46,472 nucleotides of DNA from NCBI GenBank assembly GCA_905612535.1, contig CAJQSJ010000037.1:1-46472 (forward strand), written 5' to 3'. Every line of letters begins with the position of its first letter. The first letter of the stretch is position 1. The translations under genes were made by a program, and so were the position numbers. Under the pieces are notes generated by a model. It ran no database searches. It saw only the letters and a program-made list of their open reading frames with translations, and was not told the origin of the DNA. The DNA comes from an uncultured Pelagibacteraceae bacterium (GTDB taxonomy: Bacteria; Pseudomonadota; Alphaproteobacteria; Pelagibacterales; Pelagibacteraceae). Positions 36,000 through 44,812 of this stretch are shown in pieces.

Positions 36000-37112
36000 A
36001 TGAATAAAAAAACAGTAGTAAATAGCTGGAATGAGTGGGATCCATTAAAACATGTTATTGTTGGTCGCGCTGATGGTTCATGCATACCTGCATCTGAACC
36101 GGCTCTTGATGCAAAAGTTCCCGAGGATTCGGACATGAAAGGCAAGCATGGTCCTAGACCGCAAGAAACAGTTGATAAAGCAAATGAACTTCTTGATAAT
36201 TTTGTTTCTATTTTAGAAAAACGTGGAATCACTGTTGATAGACCAACGCCAATTAATTTTAATCAATCAACATCGACGCCTGACTGGAAAGCAGAAACAA
36301 TGTTTGGATGCATGCCTCCAAGAGATGTGCTTTTAACTGTTGGAAAAGAAATTTTAGAAGCAACTATGAGTTATAGATGTCGTTGGTTTGAGTATTTATG
36401 TTATAGATCAATTTTACAAAGATATTATAATGAAGATCCAAAAATGCGCCATGAAGCAGCACCTAAACCAAGGCTTACAGATTTGGATTATCATAAAGAT
36501 TATTTATCAGATAAAATTGGAGTACAAAAAAGATTAGAGTGGGCAGAAAAAAAATTTTTTGTGACTACCGAAGAAGAACCTTTATTTGATGCAGCAGACG
36601 TTTTGCGATTTGGTAAAGATTTAATGGTTCAACATGGTTTTACAACAAATTTAAAAGGAATTGATTGGTTAAAAAGACATTACAAAGATCATAGAGTACA
36701 CGCATTAAATTTTCCTGGAGACCCTTACCCAATTCATATTGATGCAACTTTCACACCAATTAAACCTGGGTTAATTATAAATAATCCGCAAAGACGTTTA
36801 CCAAAAGAATTAAGAAAAATTTTTGAAAAAAATGATTGGAAAATTGTAGATTCAGCCCAACCAGCACACAATGAACCCCCTCCACTTTGTTATTCATCAA
36901 CATGGTTGTCAATGAACGTTTTGATTTTAGATCCAAAAACTGTATGTGTTGAAAAAAGTGAAGTTTATCAATGCGAGCAATTAGATAGATTGGGAATGGA
37001 AGTTATCCAAGTTGATCTAAGAGATGCGTACGCTTTTGGTGGAGGCCTGCACTGCTGTACAGCGGATGTGTACAGGGAAGGCAAATGTGAGGATTATTTT
37101 CCAAATCAATAA
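36000..37112 (+). CDS. Amidinotransferase, glycine amidinotransferase (AGAT)-like
   Basis: AGAT enzymes move the amidino group from arginine to glycine or another amine. The 370-residue protein carries the family's active-site blocks in order: FDAADVLRFGKD near 196-207, FPGDPYPIHIDATF with the catalytic His246, and LGGG-type C-terminal GGGLHCCTADV with catalytic Cys352. These match eukaryotic AGAT closely. Bacterial relatives also use lysine, inosamine or other acceptors, so the acceptor is unsettled. The creatinase gene starts 2 bases after its stop, which suggests a linked use of guanidino compounds. The start has no strong ribosome binding site. Confidence 0.85.
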   Translation: MNKKTVVNSWNEWDPLKHVIVGRADGSCIPASEPALDAKVPEDSDMKGKHGPRPQETVDKANELLDNFVSILEKRGITVDRPTPINFNQSTSTPDWKAETMFGCMPPRDVLLTVGKEILEATMSYRCRWFEYLCYRSILQRYYNEDPKMRHEAAPKPRLTDLDYHKDYLSDKIGVQKRLEWAEKKFFVTTEEEPLFDAADVLRFGKDLMVQHGFTTNLKGIDWLKRHYKDHRVHALNFPGDPYPIHIDATFTPIKPGLIINNPQRRLPKELRKIFEKNDWKIVDSAQPAHNEPPPLCYSSTWLSMNVLILDPKTVCVEKSEVYQCEQLDRLGMEVIQVDLRDAYAFGGGLHCCTADVYREGKCEDYFPNQ

Positions 37113-37114
37113 TT

Positions 37115-38329
37115 ATGAATAGACCTGACTTTTTTGAATTAAAAAATGGATCTAAGGTAAAGCTTCCATTTTCTACATCCGAGTATCAAAGTAGATTAGA
37201 TAATCTAAGAAAAGTCATAAGTAAAAACAATCTAGATATGATTATTTTAACATCAATGCACAATATTGCTTACTACACTGGGTTTATTTATTGCTCATTC
37301 GGAAGACCATACGCTTGCGTCATTACAGAAAAAAAAATAGTAACGATTTCTGCCAATATTGATGCTAGTCAGCCGTGGAGACGTTCAGCGTATGATAATA
37401 TTATTTATACGGATTGGAAAAAAGATAATTTTTTAAAAGCTATTGTTTCAATAATTCATAAAGATGAGCCTCCCAAAAATATAGGCATCGAAAATGATCA
37501 TGTAACCGTTGAAATGAAAGAAAATTTAAGTTCTCTATTTAGTTTTTCAAATTTTAATGATGTTTCAAAGGAATTAATGAAACTTCGCATGATCAAATCT
37601 AACGAAGAAATAAAAATAATAAAAGATGGTGCAAAAATAGCTGATATTGGAGCCGAAGAAATGATTAAACATATTAAAGTGGGCGCTAGCGAATTGGAAA
37701 TCGCAATATCTGGAAGAGATAAAATGGAAGTTGAAATTGCAAAGTTGCACCCAAATGCTGAATATATGGATACATGGGTGTGGTTTCAATCGGGTATCAA
37801 TACAGATGGTGCACATAACCCAAAAACATCAAGAAAATTAATCTCAGGCGACATACTTTCGCTCAATACATTTCCGATGATATCTGGTTACTATACTGCA
37901 TTAGAAAGAACATTATTTTTAAATAAAGTTGATGACGAATCCTTAAAAGCTTGGGAAGCGAATATAAAAGCACACAAGAGAGGTTTAGAGCTAATAAAAC
38001 CTGGTGCAAAATGCTCAGCAATATGCGAAGAATTAAATGATATTTTCGCTCAACTTGGTTATCTTCAATATAGAACTTTTGGGTATGGGCATTCTTTTGG
38101 AATTCTCTCCCACTTTTATGGAAGAGAATCTGGATTAGAACTTAGAGAAGACGTCGACACTATTTTAAAACCGAATATGGTTATTTCTATGGAACCAATG
38201 ATAATGATTCCAGAAGGAAAACCTGGAGCTGGAGGGTATCGAGAACATGATATTCTTGTTATTAAGGAAAATAGCGCTGAAAATATTACAAAATTCCCTT
38301 TCGGACCAAACCACAACATAATAAAATAA
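37115..38329 (+). CDS. Creatinase (creatine amidinohydrolase), M24-fold
   Basis: Creatinase splits creatine into sarcosine and urea. At 404 residues the product matches the length of the Pseudomonas enzyme (403). It also shares creatinase-specific blocks: TISANIDASQPWRRS with DNIIYTDW near 77-101, MDTWVWFQSGINTDGAHNP with the catalytic His234 (His232 in Pseudomonas), TFPMISGYYTALERTLF and MPEGKPGAGGYREHDIL in the creatine-binding region. It ends with FPFGPNHNIIK. The M24 metal site of aminopeptidases is not kept, as in creatinase. Close relatives might act on other guanidino acids. It overlaps or nearly touches its neighbours, so it is in one operon with the amidinotransferase. Confidence 0.88.
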   Translation: MNRPDFFELKNGSKVKLPFSTSEYQSRLDNLRKVISKNNLDMIILTSMHNIAYYTGFIYCSFGRPYACVITEKKIVTISANIDASQPWRRSAYDNIIYTDWKKDNFLKAIVSIIHKDEPPKNIGIENDHVTVEMKENLSSLFSFSNFNDVSKELMKLRMIKSNEEIKIIKDGAKIADIGAEEMIKHIKVGASELEIAISGRDKMEVEIAKLHPNAEYMDTWVWFQSGINTDGAHNPKTSRKLISGDILSLNTFPMISGYYTALERTLFLNKVDDESLKAWEANIKAHKRGLELIKPGAKCSAICEELNDIFAQLGYLQYRTFGYGHSFGILSHFYGRESGLELREDVDTILKPNMVISMEPMIMIPEGKPGAGGYREHDILVIKENSAENITKFPFGPNHNIIK

Positions 38330-38333
38330 TTTA

Positions 38334-39083
38334 ATGTTAATAAAATCAAAATATATAACTCCAGAGTTTAAAAAGAAATATAATCCAAAAGTAGGTTTAC
38401 TTGCATTGTCCACTGATCTTACTATAGAGAAAGATTTTAATTCTATATGCAATAAACTTCCACTTGATGTATTTGTTAATCGAATCCATAACGAAAATCC
38501 GTTAACTACAGAAAACCTTTTAAAAATGCGTGAACAAATTGAGTTGATTACAGAAAAAATTTTACCTGGAGAAAAAATTAATACAGTAGCTTATGGTTGC
38601 ACATCCGGAACAATAGCTATTGGCGAAGACAAAGTTAAAGAAAAAATTCAATTAGCTAAACCAGATTGTTACGTAACCACGCCAATTACCTCAGCCATTA
38701 AAGCTTTTAAATTGATGAATATAAAAAAAATTGCCGTTTTTACACCGTACCCAGAATCTGTAAATAAAACTATTTATCAATATTTTTTTAAAAAAAATAT
38801 TGAAGTTCTGTCATTTGGTACATTTAATTTAGAGTTAGATGCTGATTTTGCAAACATTGATCCAAAATATTTATCAGAAACCCTAATTAAATTAGACACA
38901 AACGGTGCGGATGCACTTTTTATCTCATGTACAGCTTTACCTGCTTTAGAGATTCTTAATGAAGTGGAAAAAAAAATAAGCAAACCAGTTTTTTCTAGTA
39001 ATCAAACATTAATTTGGGATACCATAAGATCTGTTGGATATAAAACTCCAGTAGAAGGATATGGTCAACTTTTTAAGAAATAA
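38334..39083 (+). CDS. Asp/Glu racemase-superfamily protein, ectoine utilisation EutA-like
   Basis: The 249-residue product has the two-cysteine active site of the Asp/Glu racemase, maleate isomerase and arylmalonate decarboxylase group: C89 in YGCTSGT and C199 in SCTALPALE. Length and the PITSAIKAF block resemble EutA of rhizobial ectoine-use clusters, where it stands beside the ectoine hydrolase. Here the DoeA-like gene follows after 2 bases. Its reaction in ectoine use is not firmly known. Confidence 0.7.
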   Translation: MLIKSKYITPEFKKKYNPKVGLLALSTDLTIEKDFNSICNKLPLDVFVNRIHNENPLTTENLLKMREQIELITEKILPGEKINTVAYGCTSGTIAIGEDKVKEKIQLAKPDCYVTTPITSAIKAFKLMNIKKIAVFTPYPESVNKTIYQYFFKKNIEVLSFGTFNLELDADFANIDPKYLSETLIKLDTNGADALFISCTALPALEILNEVEKKISKPVFSSNQTLIWDTIRSVGYKTPVEGYGQLFKK

Positions 39084-39085
39084 AA

Positions 39086-40255
39086 ATGCTTTTTGAAAAA
39101 ACAGAATACAAAGAAAGATTAAAAAAAATTAAAGGAGCAATGCAAAAAAAAGGCATTGACTTATTAGTAGCCCATGATCCGGCTAATATGAATTACCTTA
39201 CAGGGTATGACGCTTGGTCTTTTTATTATGCCCAATGTGTTTTGGTTCATATCAATGAGGAAGAGCCAATTTGTTTTCTCAGAGCGCAGGATGCTGGCGG
39301 AGGTCACATAAAAACTTATGTACACTCAAAAAACATTATAGCTTATGACGAAAAATATATTCACACATGGCCACTTCATCCATATCAATATTTAGTTGAA
39401 ATAATAAAAGAAAGAAAGTGGGAGAAATCTATTATTGGTCTTGAGATGGATAGTCATTATTTTACTGCTTTTTGTTATGAAACAATAAAAAAAGGATTGC
39501 CCAATGCGAAATTCAAAGATGCAGAACGCTTGGTTAATTGGGCAAGAATTGTTAAATCAGATTCAGAAATTAAATTAATGCAAGCGGCTGCTCTTATAAG
39601 CGAAAAAGCAATGAAAACAGCTTTCAATATTATTAATCCCGGAGTCAGACAGTGCGATGCTGTAGCAGATATCCAAAAGTCTTTGTTTAATGGAACACCA
39701 GAATTTGGTGGAGATTATGCTAGTATTGCGACTTTGCTACCTACAGGAAAAGGAACTTCAGCTTCACATCTAACGGCAACTGAAGATAAATTTGTCAAAG
39801 GCGAAGCTACTATTATTGAAATTTCAGGTGTACATAAAAGATATCATTGCCCCATGGCTAGAACAGTATTGTTGGGAGAAAAGAATCAGAAAAAAATAGA
39901 CACCATGAAAGCAACAAACGAAGCGTTAGATGCTGGTATTGCTGCAACAAAACCAGGCAATACAGCAGATGATGTTGCTCAAAAGTTTTGGGGAGTTTTA
40001 GATAAATACGGAATTAAAAAAGAGTCTAGAACTGGATACTCAATAGGTATTGGTTACCCGCCAGACTGGGGTGAACAAACATTAAATATATTAAAAGGTG
40101 ATAAAACGATCTTACAACCTAATGTTACATTTCACATGATAGCTGTAATGCAGTTTGGTGAATGGGGAGTAGAGGCCAGCGAATCTGTAAGAGTCACAGA
40201 AACAGGATCAGAATTATTCTGCAGTTTATCTAGAGAATTACATATTAAAGCATAA
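39086..40255 (+). CDS. M24-family hydrolase, ectoine hydrolase DoeA/EutD-like
   Basis: The 389-residue pita-bread protein is homologous in fold to creatinase but clearly different. It has MNYLTGYDAWSFYYAQ near residue 33, GLEMDSHYFTAFCYE, VNWARIVKS and the IGYPPDWGEQTLNI block that is typical of DoeA/EutD ectoine hydrolases, which open ectoine to N-acetyl-diaminobutyrate. DoeB and DoeD-type partners are absent from the window, so an alternative substrate such as another cyclic or amidine solute is possible. It follows the EutA-like gene by 2 bases. Confidence 0.65.
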   Translation: MLFEKTEYKERLKKIKGAMQKKGIDLLVAHDPANMNYLTGYDAWSFYYAQCVLVHINEEEPICFLRAQDAGGGHIKTYVHSKNIIAYDEKYIHTWPLHPYQYLVEIIKERKWEKSIIGLEMDSHYFTAFCYETIKKGLPNAKFKDAERLVNWARIVKSDSEIKLMQAAALISEKAMKTAFNIINPGVRQCDAVADIQKSLFNGTPEFGGDYASIATLLPTGKGTSASHLTATEDKFVKGEATIIEISGVHKRYHCPMARTVLLGEKNQKKIDTMKATNEALDAGIAATKPGNTADDVAQKFWGVLDKYGIKKESRTGYSIGIGYPPDWGEQTLNILKGDKTILQPNVTFHMIAVMQFGEWGVEASESVRVTETGSELFCSLSRELHIKA

Positions 40256-40299
40256 AACCCTTGAAATAATTTTTTACAAATGTTTAATAATTAAAAATT

Positions 40300-41391
40300 A
40301 TGACAACTGCTGAAAATTTTGTAAAATTTGAAAAAGTTGATAAGAGCTATGACGGCGAAGTCCTAGTTGTTCAAGATCTAAATTTGGATGTTCCAAAAGG
40401 TGAATTTCTTACAATGCTTGGACCGTCAGGATCTGGAAAAACCACAACATTAATGATGCTGGCTGGATTTGAAACTCCTACGGGTGGAGAAATATATTTA
40501 GAAGGTGAGGCTATTAATAAAATTCCTCCTAACAAAAGAGGAATTGGAATGGTTTTTCAAAACTATGCTTTGTTTCCACATTTGACAGTAAATGAAAATC
40601 TTGCTTTTCCGCTTGAAGTTAGAAAATTAAACAAATCAGACGTTGAAGAAAAAGTAAAAAAAACTTTGGACATGGTCGAGCTAGGTAGTTTTGGAAATCG
40701 AATGCCTTTACAATTATCAGGTGGCCAACAACAACGTGTTGCTTTAGCAAGATCTTTAGTTTTCGAACCAAGGTTAGTTTTAATGGACGAACCTTTAGGA
40801 GCGCTTGATAAAAAACTCCGTGAGCAAATGCAATATGAAATAAAACATATTCATGAACGTATAGGAATAACAGTTGTCTACGTGACTCACGATCAAAGCG
40901 AAGCACTAACGATGTCAAACCGCATTGCGGTATTTAATGATGGAAAAATTCAACAGATATCATCACCAAATATTTTATACGAAAAACCTGAGAATGCATT
41001 TGTTGCAAATTTTATCGGTGAAAATAATCAGCTTAAAGGAAAAGTAAAATCTATCAATGGAAAAAATTGTGTTGTAACCACCGATGGAGGCGACGAGATT
41101 ACATCTCTTAAAATAAATGTTAATTCTGTGGGAGACTCTTCAACCGTATCTTTAAGACCAGAAAGAGTTGAGATTAATTCATCAGAAGGTAATTTTGAAA
41201 ATTCTTTTGACGCAAAAGTAAAAGAGTTAATTTATTTAGGTGATCACATTCGAACAAGAGTTGAAGTTTGTGGTAACGATCAGTTTATCGTAAAAGTTCC
41301 GAATTCTTATAAGGGTGCAAATTTAAAAGAAGGAACATCTGTGAAACTTTCTTGGAAAGCCAGCGATTCAAGGGCATTAGATCTAGGTTAA
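40300..41391 (+). CDS. Polyamine-family (PotA-like) ABC transporter ATPase
   Basis: This is the cytoplasmic ATPase of an importer in the spermidine/putrescine-related (POPT) family. Walker A GPSGSGKT is at 41-48, followed by LSGGQQQRVALARS and a Walker B LVLMDEPLGALD. The C-terminal TOBE domain (about 240-363) is typical of PotA. The cognate binding protein and two permeases follow, so this is the full set. The substrate is likely a small cationic or zwitterionic compound used by the upstream enzymes. Confidence 0.9.
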   Translation: MTTAENFVKFEKVDKSYDGEVLVVQDLNLDVPKGEFLTMLGPSGSGKTTTLMMLAGFETPTGGEIYLEGEAINKIPPNKRGIGMVFQNYALFPHLTVNENLAFPLEVRKLNKSDVEEKVKKTLDMVELGSFGNRMPLQLSGGQQQRVALARSLVFEPRLVLMDEPLGALDKKLREQMQYEIKHIHERIGITVVYVTHDQSEALTMSNRIAVFNDGKIQQISSPNILYEKPENAFVANFIGENNQLKGKVKSINGKNCVVTTDGGDEITSLKINVNSVGDSSTVSLRPERVEINSSEGNFENSFDAKVKELIYLGDHIRTRVEVCGNDQFIVKVPNSYKGANLKEGTSVKLSWKASDSRALDLG

Positions 41392-41476
41392 TTTCTTTTT
41401 TTTTTATTTTACAGCACTTTCTCAATATGTTTTAATCTTCTACTTATACGTATAATTAATCAAATAGAGGGTACAT

Positions 41477-42541
41477 ATGTTTAAATTATTAAAAGCTACT
41501 TTTCTTGGATTGATCGCGATGGCATTTACTGCATCATCATATGCAGACATCACGTTCGTATCTTGGGGCGGGGCTTATACAGCGAGTCAACAAAAGGCTT
41601 ACGTAGATACTTGGAGCAAAGGCTCTGGAGTTACTGTTGAAAGTTACAACGGTGGCCTTGGAGAAATCAAAGCACAAGTAGAAGCAGGAAACGTAACTTG
41701 GGATGTAGTAGACGTACTTCCAGACCAAGCGATTACTGGTTGTGATGAAGGTTTATTTGAAAAAGTAGATCAAAGTTCATTTATAAATGATTTGGTAACT
41801 CCACCAGTATCAGAGTGTGTAGTGCCACAAATTTTTTGGGCTTACACAGCGTTTTATAGCAAAAGTGCTTTTCCAGGCAAGAAACCAAAAAATATTAAAG
41901 ATTTCTTTAATGTTAAGAAGTTTCCTGGAAAAAGAGGAATACATACATGGGCAAACGCTTTAATAGAAATGGCACTAATTGCTGACGGCGTTAAAGCAAG
42001 CAAAGTATACGATGTAATGAGTACTCCTGAAGGAATAGATAGAGCATTTGCAAAACTAGATACAATTAAAGATCATGTTGTATTCTGGTCAGCTGGTTCT
42101 AAACCACTTGAATTAGTATCAAGCGGTGAAGTTGTTATGGCTTTAGCATACAACGGTAGAATTGGTGCTGCTATCCTTTCTGAAGGTAAAGACTTCGAAT
42201 ACATTTGGGATGCAACAGTTCTTGAGCAGGAATACCTTGTAGCAATTAAAGGTGGAAAAAATACTGCTGAAGCACTTGAGTTTATGGCTCACGCTTCAAC
42301 TGCAGTATCGAATGCTGAACAAGCTAAATACATTCCATACGGCCCTATGAGAAAATCTGCTATCGCTATCATCAAAAAAGGTGAACCTTGGTTCGTAAAA
42401 GATGGTGGAAATATTGATATTATGCCTCATATGCCTACACATCCGAAAGTACTTAAGAGAGCTGTTATAGCTGACCCGTTTTGGTGGGCTGATAATGGCG
42501 CTGAAGTAAACGAAAGATATGGAGCTTGGAAAGGTAACTAA
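41477..42541 (+). CDS. Periplasmic binding protein of a PotD-like ABC transporter
   Basis: The 354-residue precursor has a signal peptide with cleavage after SSYA (about residue 23). The mature protein begins ITFVSWGGAYTASQQ, as in the SBP_bac_8 group that binds polyamines, betaines or amino acids. C-terminal ALEFMAHASTAVSNAEQAKYIPYGP is typical of the fold. A TATAAT sequence (41451-41456) with weak -35 lies just upstream, with AGAGGG 6 bases before the ATG. A strong terminator follows, so this gene is probably made in excess over the permeases. Codon use here is richer in C and G than in the neighbours, as expected for a highly expressed gene. Confidence 0.9.
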   Translation: MFKLLKATFLGLIAMAFTASSYADITFVSWGGAYTASQQKAYVDTWSKGSGVTVESYNGGLGEIKAQVEAGNVTWDVVDVLPDQAITGCDEGLFEKVDQSSFINDLVTPPVSECVVPQIFWAYTAFYSKSAFPGKKPKNIKDFFNVKKFPGKRGIHTWANALIEMALIADGVKASKVYDVMSTPEGIDRAFAKLDTIKDHVVFWSAGSKPLELVSSGEVVMALAYNGRIGAAILSEGKDFEYIWDATVLEQEYLVAIKGGKNTAEALEFMAHASTAVSNAEQAKYIPYGPMRKSAIAIIKKGEPWFVKDGGNIDIMPHMPTHPKVLKRAVIADPFWWADNGAEVNERYGAWKGN

Positions 42542-42557
42542 TAATTCGTAATATTTT

Positions 42558-42589
42558 AAAAAAGGCGAGATGCAAATCTCGCCTTTTTT
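42558..42589 (+). terminator. Strong hairpin terminator/attenuator between binding protein and permease genes
   Basis: A-run 42558-42563, GGCGAGAT (42564-42571), a GCAA tetraloop (GNRA type), ATCTCGCC (42576-42583) and six T's form a perfect 14-base stem that can end transcription in both directions. It lies 16 bases after the binding-protein stop and 17 bases before the permease start. It probably lets only some transcripts read through into the permeases. Confidence 0.9.
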
Positions 42590-42605
42590 GTTTAGGGATA
42601 AATTT

Positions 42606-43858
42606 ATGAACGAAACAACAGCAGGAACTATATTAACTACAGACGGAATTCCGTTAAAAATTAGTCTTCAAAAATCTGAAAGAAAAAATAAAATAAGAGC
42701 TTTTCTTTTAGTAACACCACTTTTATTTTTTATACTTTTTACATTCTTAATTCCTATCGGTGATATGTTGCTTCGAAGTGTTGACGATAGCTATATTAAT
42801 ACAGTTTTCCCAAAAACTTTTGAAAAATATAAAAAATGGGACAGGCAAGGTTTACCATCCGAAGAACTTTATGAAACAATGTTCTTTGAAATCAAAGAAG
42901 GTTCAGGCTATAGCGTAGGTAAAGCTACTACCCGAATGAATTACGCAAAATCGGGTTGGAAAAGTTTACTAAAAAAATCAAAACGTAAATTTAAAAAAAT
43001 TGAAGAAGGTCCATTCAAAGAACAAATGATTGCAATCGACAAAAGATGGGCTGATATGGAATATTGGAAAGCTATAGGAGTGATGGTTGATCCCACAACA
43101 GCAGGATATTTTCTAAATGCAGTTGATTTAAAATATGATGTTAACAAAGAAGTTATTCGACAAAAGGAAAATAGAAGAATTTACAATGCCACATGGTTTA
43201 AAACATTTAAGGTGAGCGTTTTAGTTATGTTTTTTTTGTTTGATTTTGGGTTATCCAATTGCTTACTTACTAGCTACACTACCTTTGAAATACAGCAATC
43301 TTTTAATGATATGTGCTGCTGCCTTTTTGGACATCCTTGCTTGTTCGAACTGTAGCGTGGATGGTTATGTTGCAACAAAAAGGTGTTTTTAATAATTTAT
43401 TAGTTATGTCTCATATTATTGCAGATGAGAACCGCTTTGCACTTATGTATAATCAAACAGCAACTATCATTGTAATGACGCAAATATTATTACCTTTTAT
43501 GGTTTTGCCTCTGTACAGTGTTATGAAAACAATTTCGCCAAACTATATGAGAGCAGCTTTAAATCTAGGAGCTTCTCCTTTACATGCTTTTTATAAAGTT
43601 TATATGCCAAATTCAGTACCAGGAATTAGCGCGGGATGTATGCTCGTGTTTATACTTGCGATTGGATACTATATAACACCTGAATTGGTTGGAGGTAAGG
43701 ATGGCCAAATGATAGGAAATTGGATTGCTTACCATTTAAAAACAACTTTAAATTGGGGGCTGTGTGCAGCTTTAGGGGCTATTCTTTTAGGTGTGATGAC
43801 AGTTTTATATTGGGTTTATAATAAATTAGTTGGAATAGAAAATATTAAATTAGGATAA
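42606..43858 (+). pseudogene. PotB-like ABC transporter permease, two frameshifts
   Basis: The start is ATG 42606, after an AGGGAT site; an upstream ATG at 42570 lies inside the terminator stem. The first 200 residues have a membrane helix and the large periplasmic insert of the marine PotB type. The frame is lost at the 8-T run 43230-43237. Removing one T gives MFFCLILGYPIAYLLATL. A second shift near 43308-43314 (two bases missing, or one too many, in ATATGTGC) then leads to VLLPFWTSLLVRTVAWM and the EAA loop LNLGASPLHAFYKVYMP. The repaired protein would be about 416 residues. Without it the importer would lack one permease. Confidence 0.8.
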
Positions 43859-43860
43859 TT

Positions 43861-44745
43861 ATGGCTTTACCATCGTATGCAACGCCTGGACAAAGAATAG
43901 GTTACTATTCTTTTTTAACCTATTGTGGATTAGTCTTTTTCTTTTTAATTGCGCCTATTTTTATAATTCTTCCGTTGTCATTTAGTGCTTCACCATTTTT
44001 TGAATTTACTAGAGAGTTTATGAATTTAGAACCAGAAGCTTGGTCTCTTAGATGGTACAGGCAAATGGTTGGTATTAGCAGCATAGGAGATACAACGGTT
44101 GTTACTAACAAGTGGATGCTAGGAACTAGAAATAGTTTTTTCATTGGAACTTGTGCCACATTATTAGCAACTGCTCTAGGTACTGTTGCTGCTTTGGGTT
44201 TAAGCAGACGTAGTATGCCGTTCAAAGGTACTATTATGGCAATACTAATTTCTCCGATGATTGTTCCATTAATTATTACATCAGCAGGAATGTTTTTCTT
44301 TTACTCAAAAATTGGATTAACTCATACTTATTTAGGATTAATTCTAGCACACACTGCGCTTGGAACACCCTTTGTTGTAATTACAGTTACAGCAACTTTA
44401 ACAGGTTTTGATACAAATTTAATTCGAGCATCACACAGTTTAGGTGCAGATACAATGCGAACATTTTTTAAAGTTATTATGCCTTTAATTCTTCCTGGTG
44501 TTATTTCTGGAGCTTTATTTGCTTTTATTACTTCTTTTGATGAAGTGGTGGTTGTTATGTTTGTTGGAAGCGTTGAACAAATAACGATACCTAAACAGAT
44601 GTGGGCAGGTTTGCGTCAAGAAACAAGCCCTGTAATTTTATGTATGGCCACTTGTTTAGTTTTTTTATCAATAGCTTTATTGACGACAGTTGAGCTATTA
44701 AGAAGAAGAGCGGAACGACTACGTGGTATAAAATTACACAATTAA
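43861..44745 (+). CDS. PotC-like ABC transporter permease
   Basis: This is the second inner-membrane permease of the importer, 294 residues with about six helices. The EAA coupling loop reads SLGADTMRTFFKVIMPLILPG, and the helices before it (MIVPLIITSAGMFFFYSKIGL) are typical of PotC. It starts 2 bases after the PotB-like gene stop. Confidence 0.92.
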   Translation: MALPSYATPGQRIGYYSFLTYCGLVFFFLIAPIFIILPLSFSASPFFEFTREFMNLEPEAWSLRWYRQMVGISSIGDTTVVTNKWMLGTRNSFFIGTCATLLATALGTVAALGLSRRSMPFKGTIMAILISPMIVPLIITSAGMFFFYSKIGLTHTYLGLILAHTALGTPFVVITVTATLTGFDTNLIRASHSLGADTMRTFFKVIMPLILPGVISGALFAFITSFDEVVVVMFVGSVEQITIPKQMWAGLRQETSPVILCMATCLVFLSIALLTTVELLRRRAERLRGIKLHN

Positions 44746-44812
44746 TCTGAAACTGTGCCTACTACCCATAACGCAGCTACAATATATAACCAAATCATGT
44801 TAAATATATTAT

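Noticed and set aside
42570-42605. Upstream ATG for the PotB-like permease
   Set aside because: It lies within the terminator stem and has no ribosome binding site; ATG 42606 has AGGGAT in place and begins like the family.
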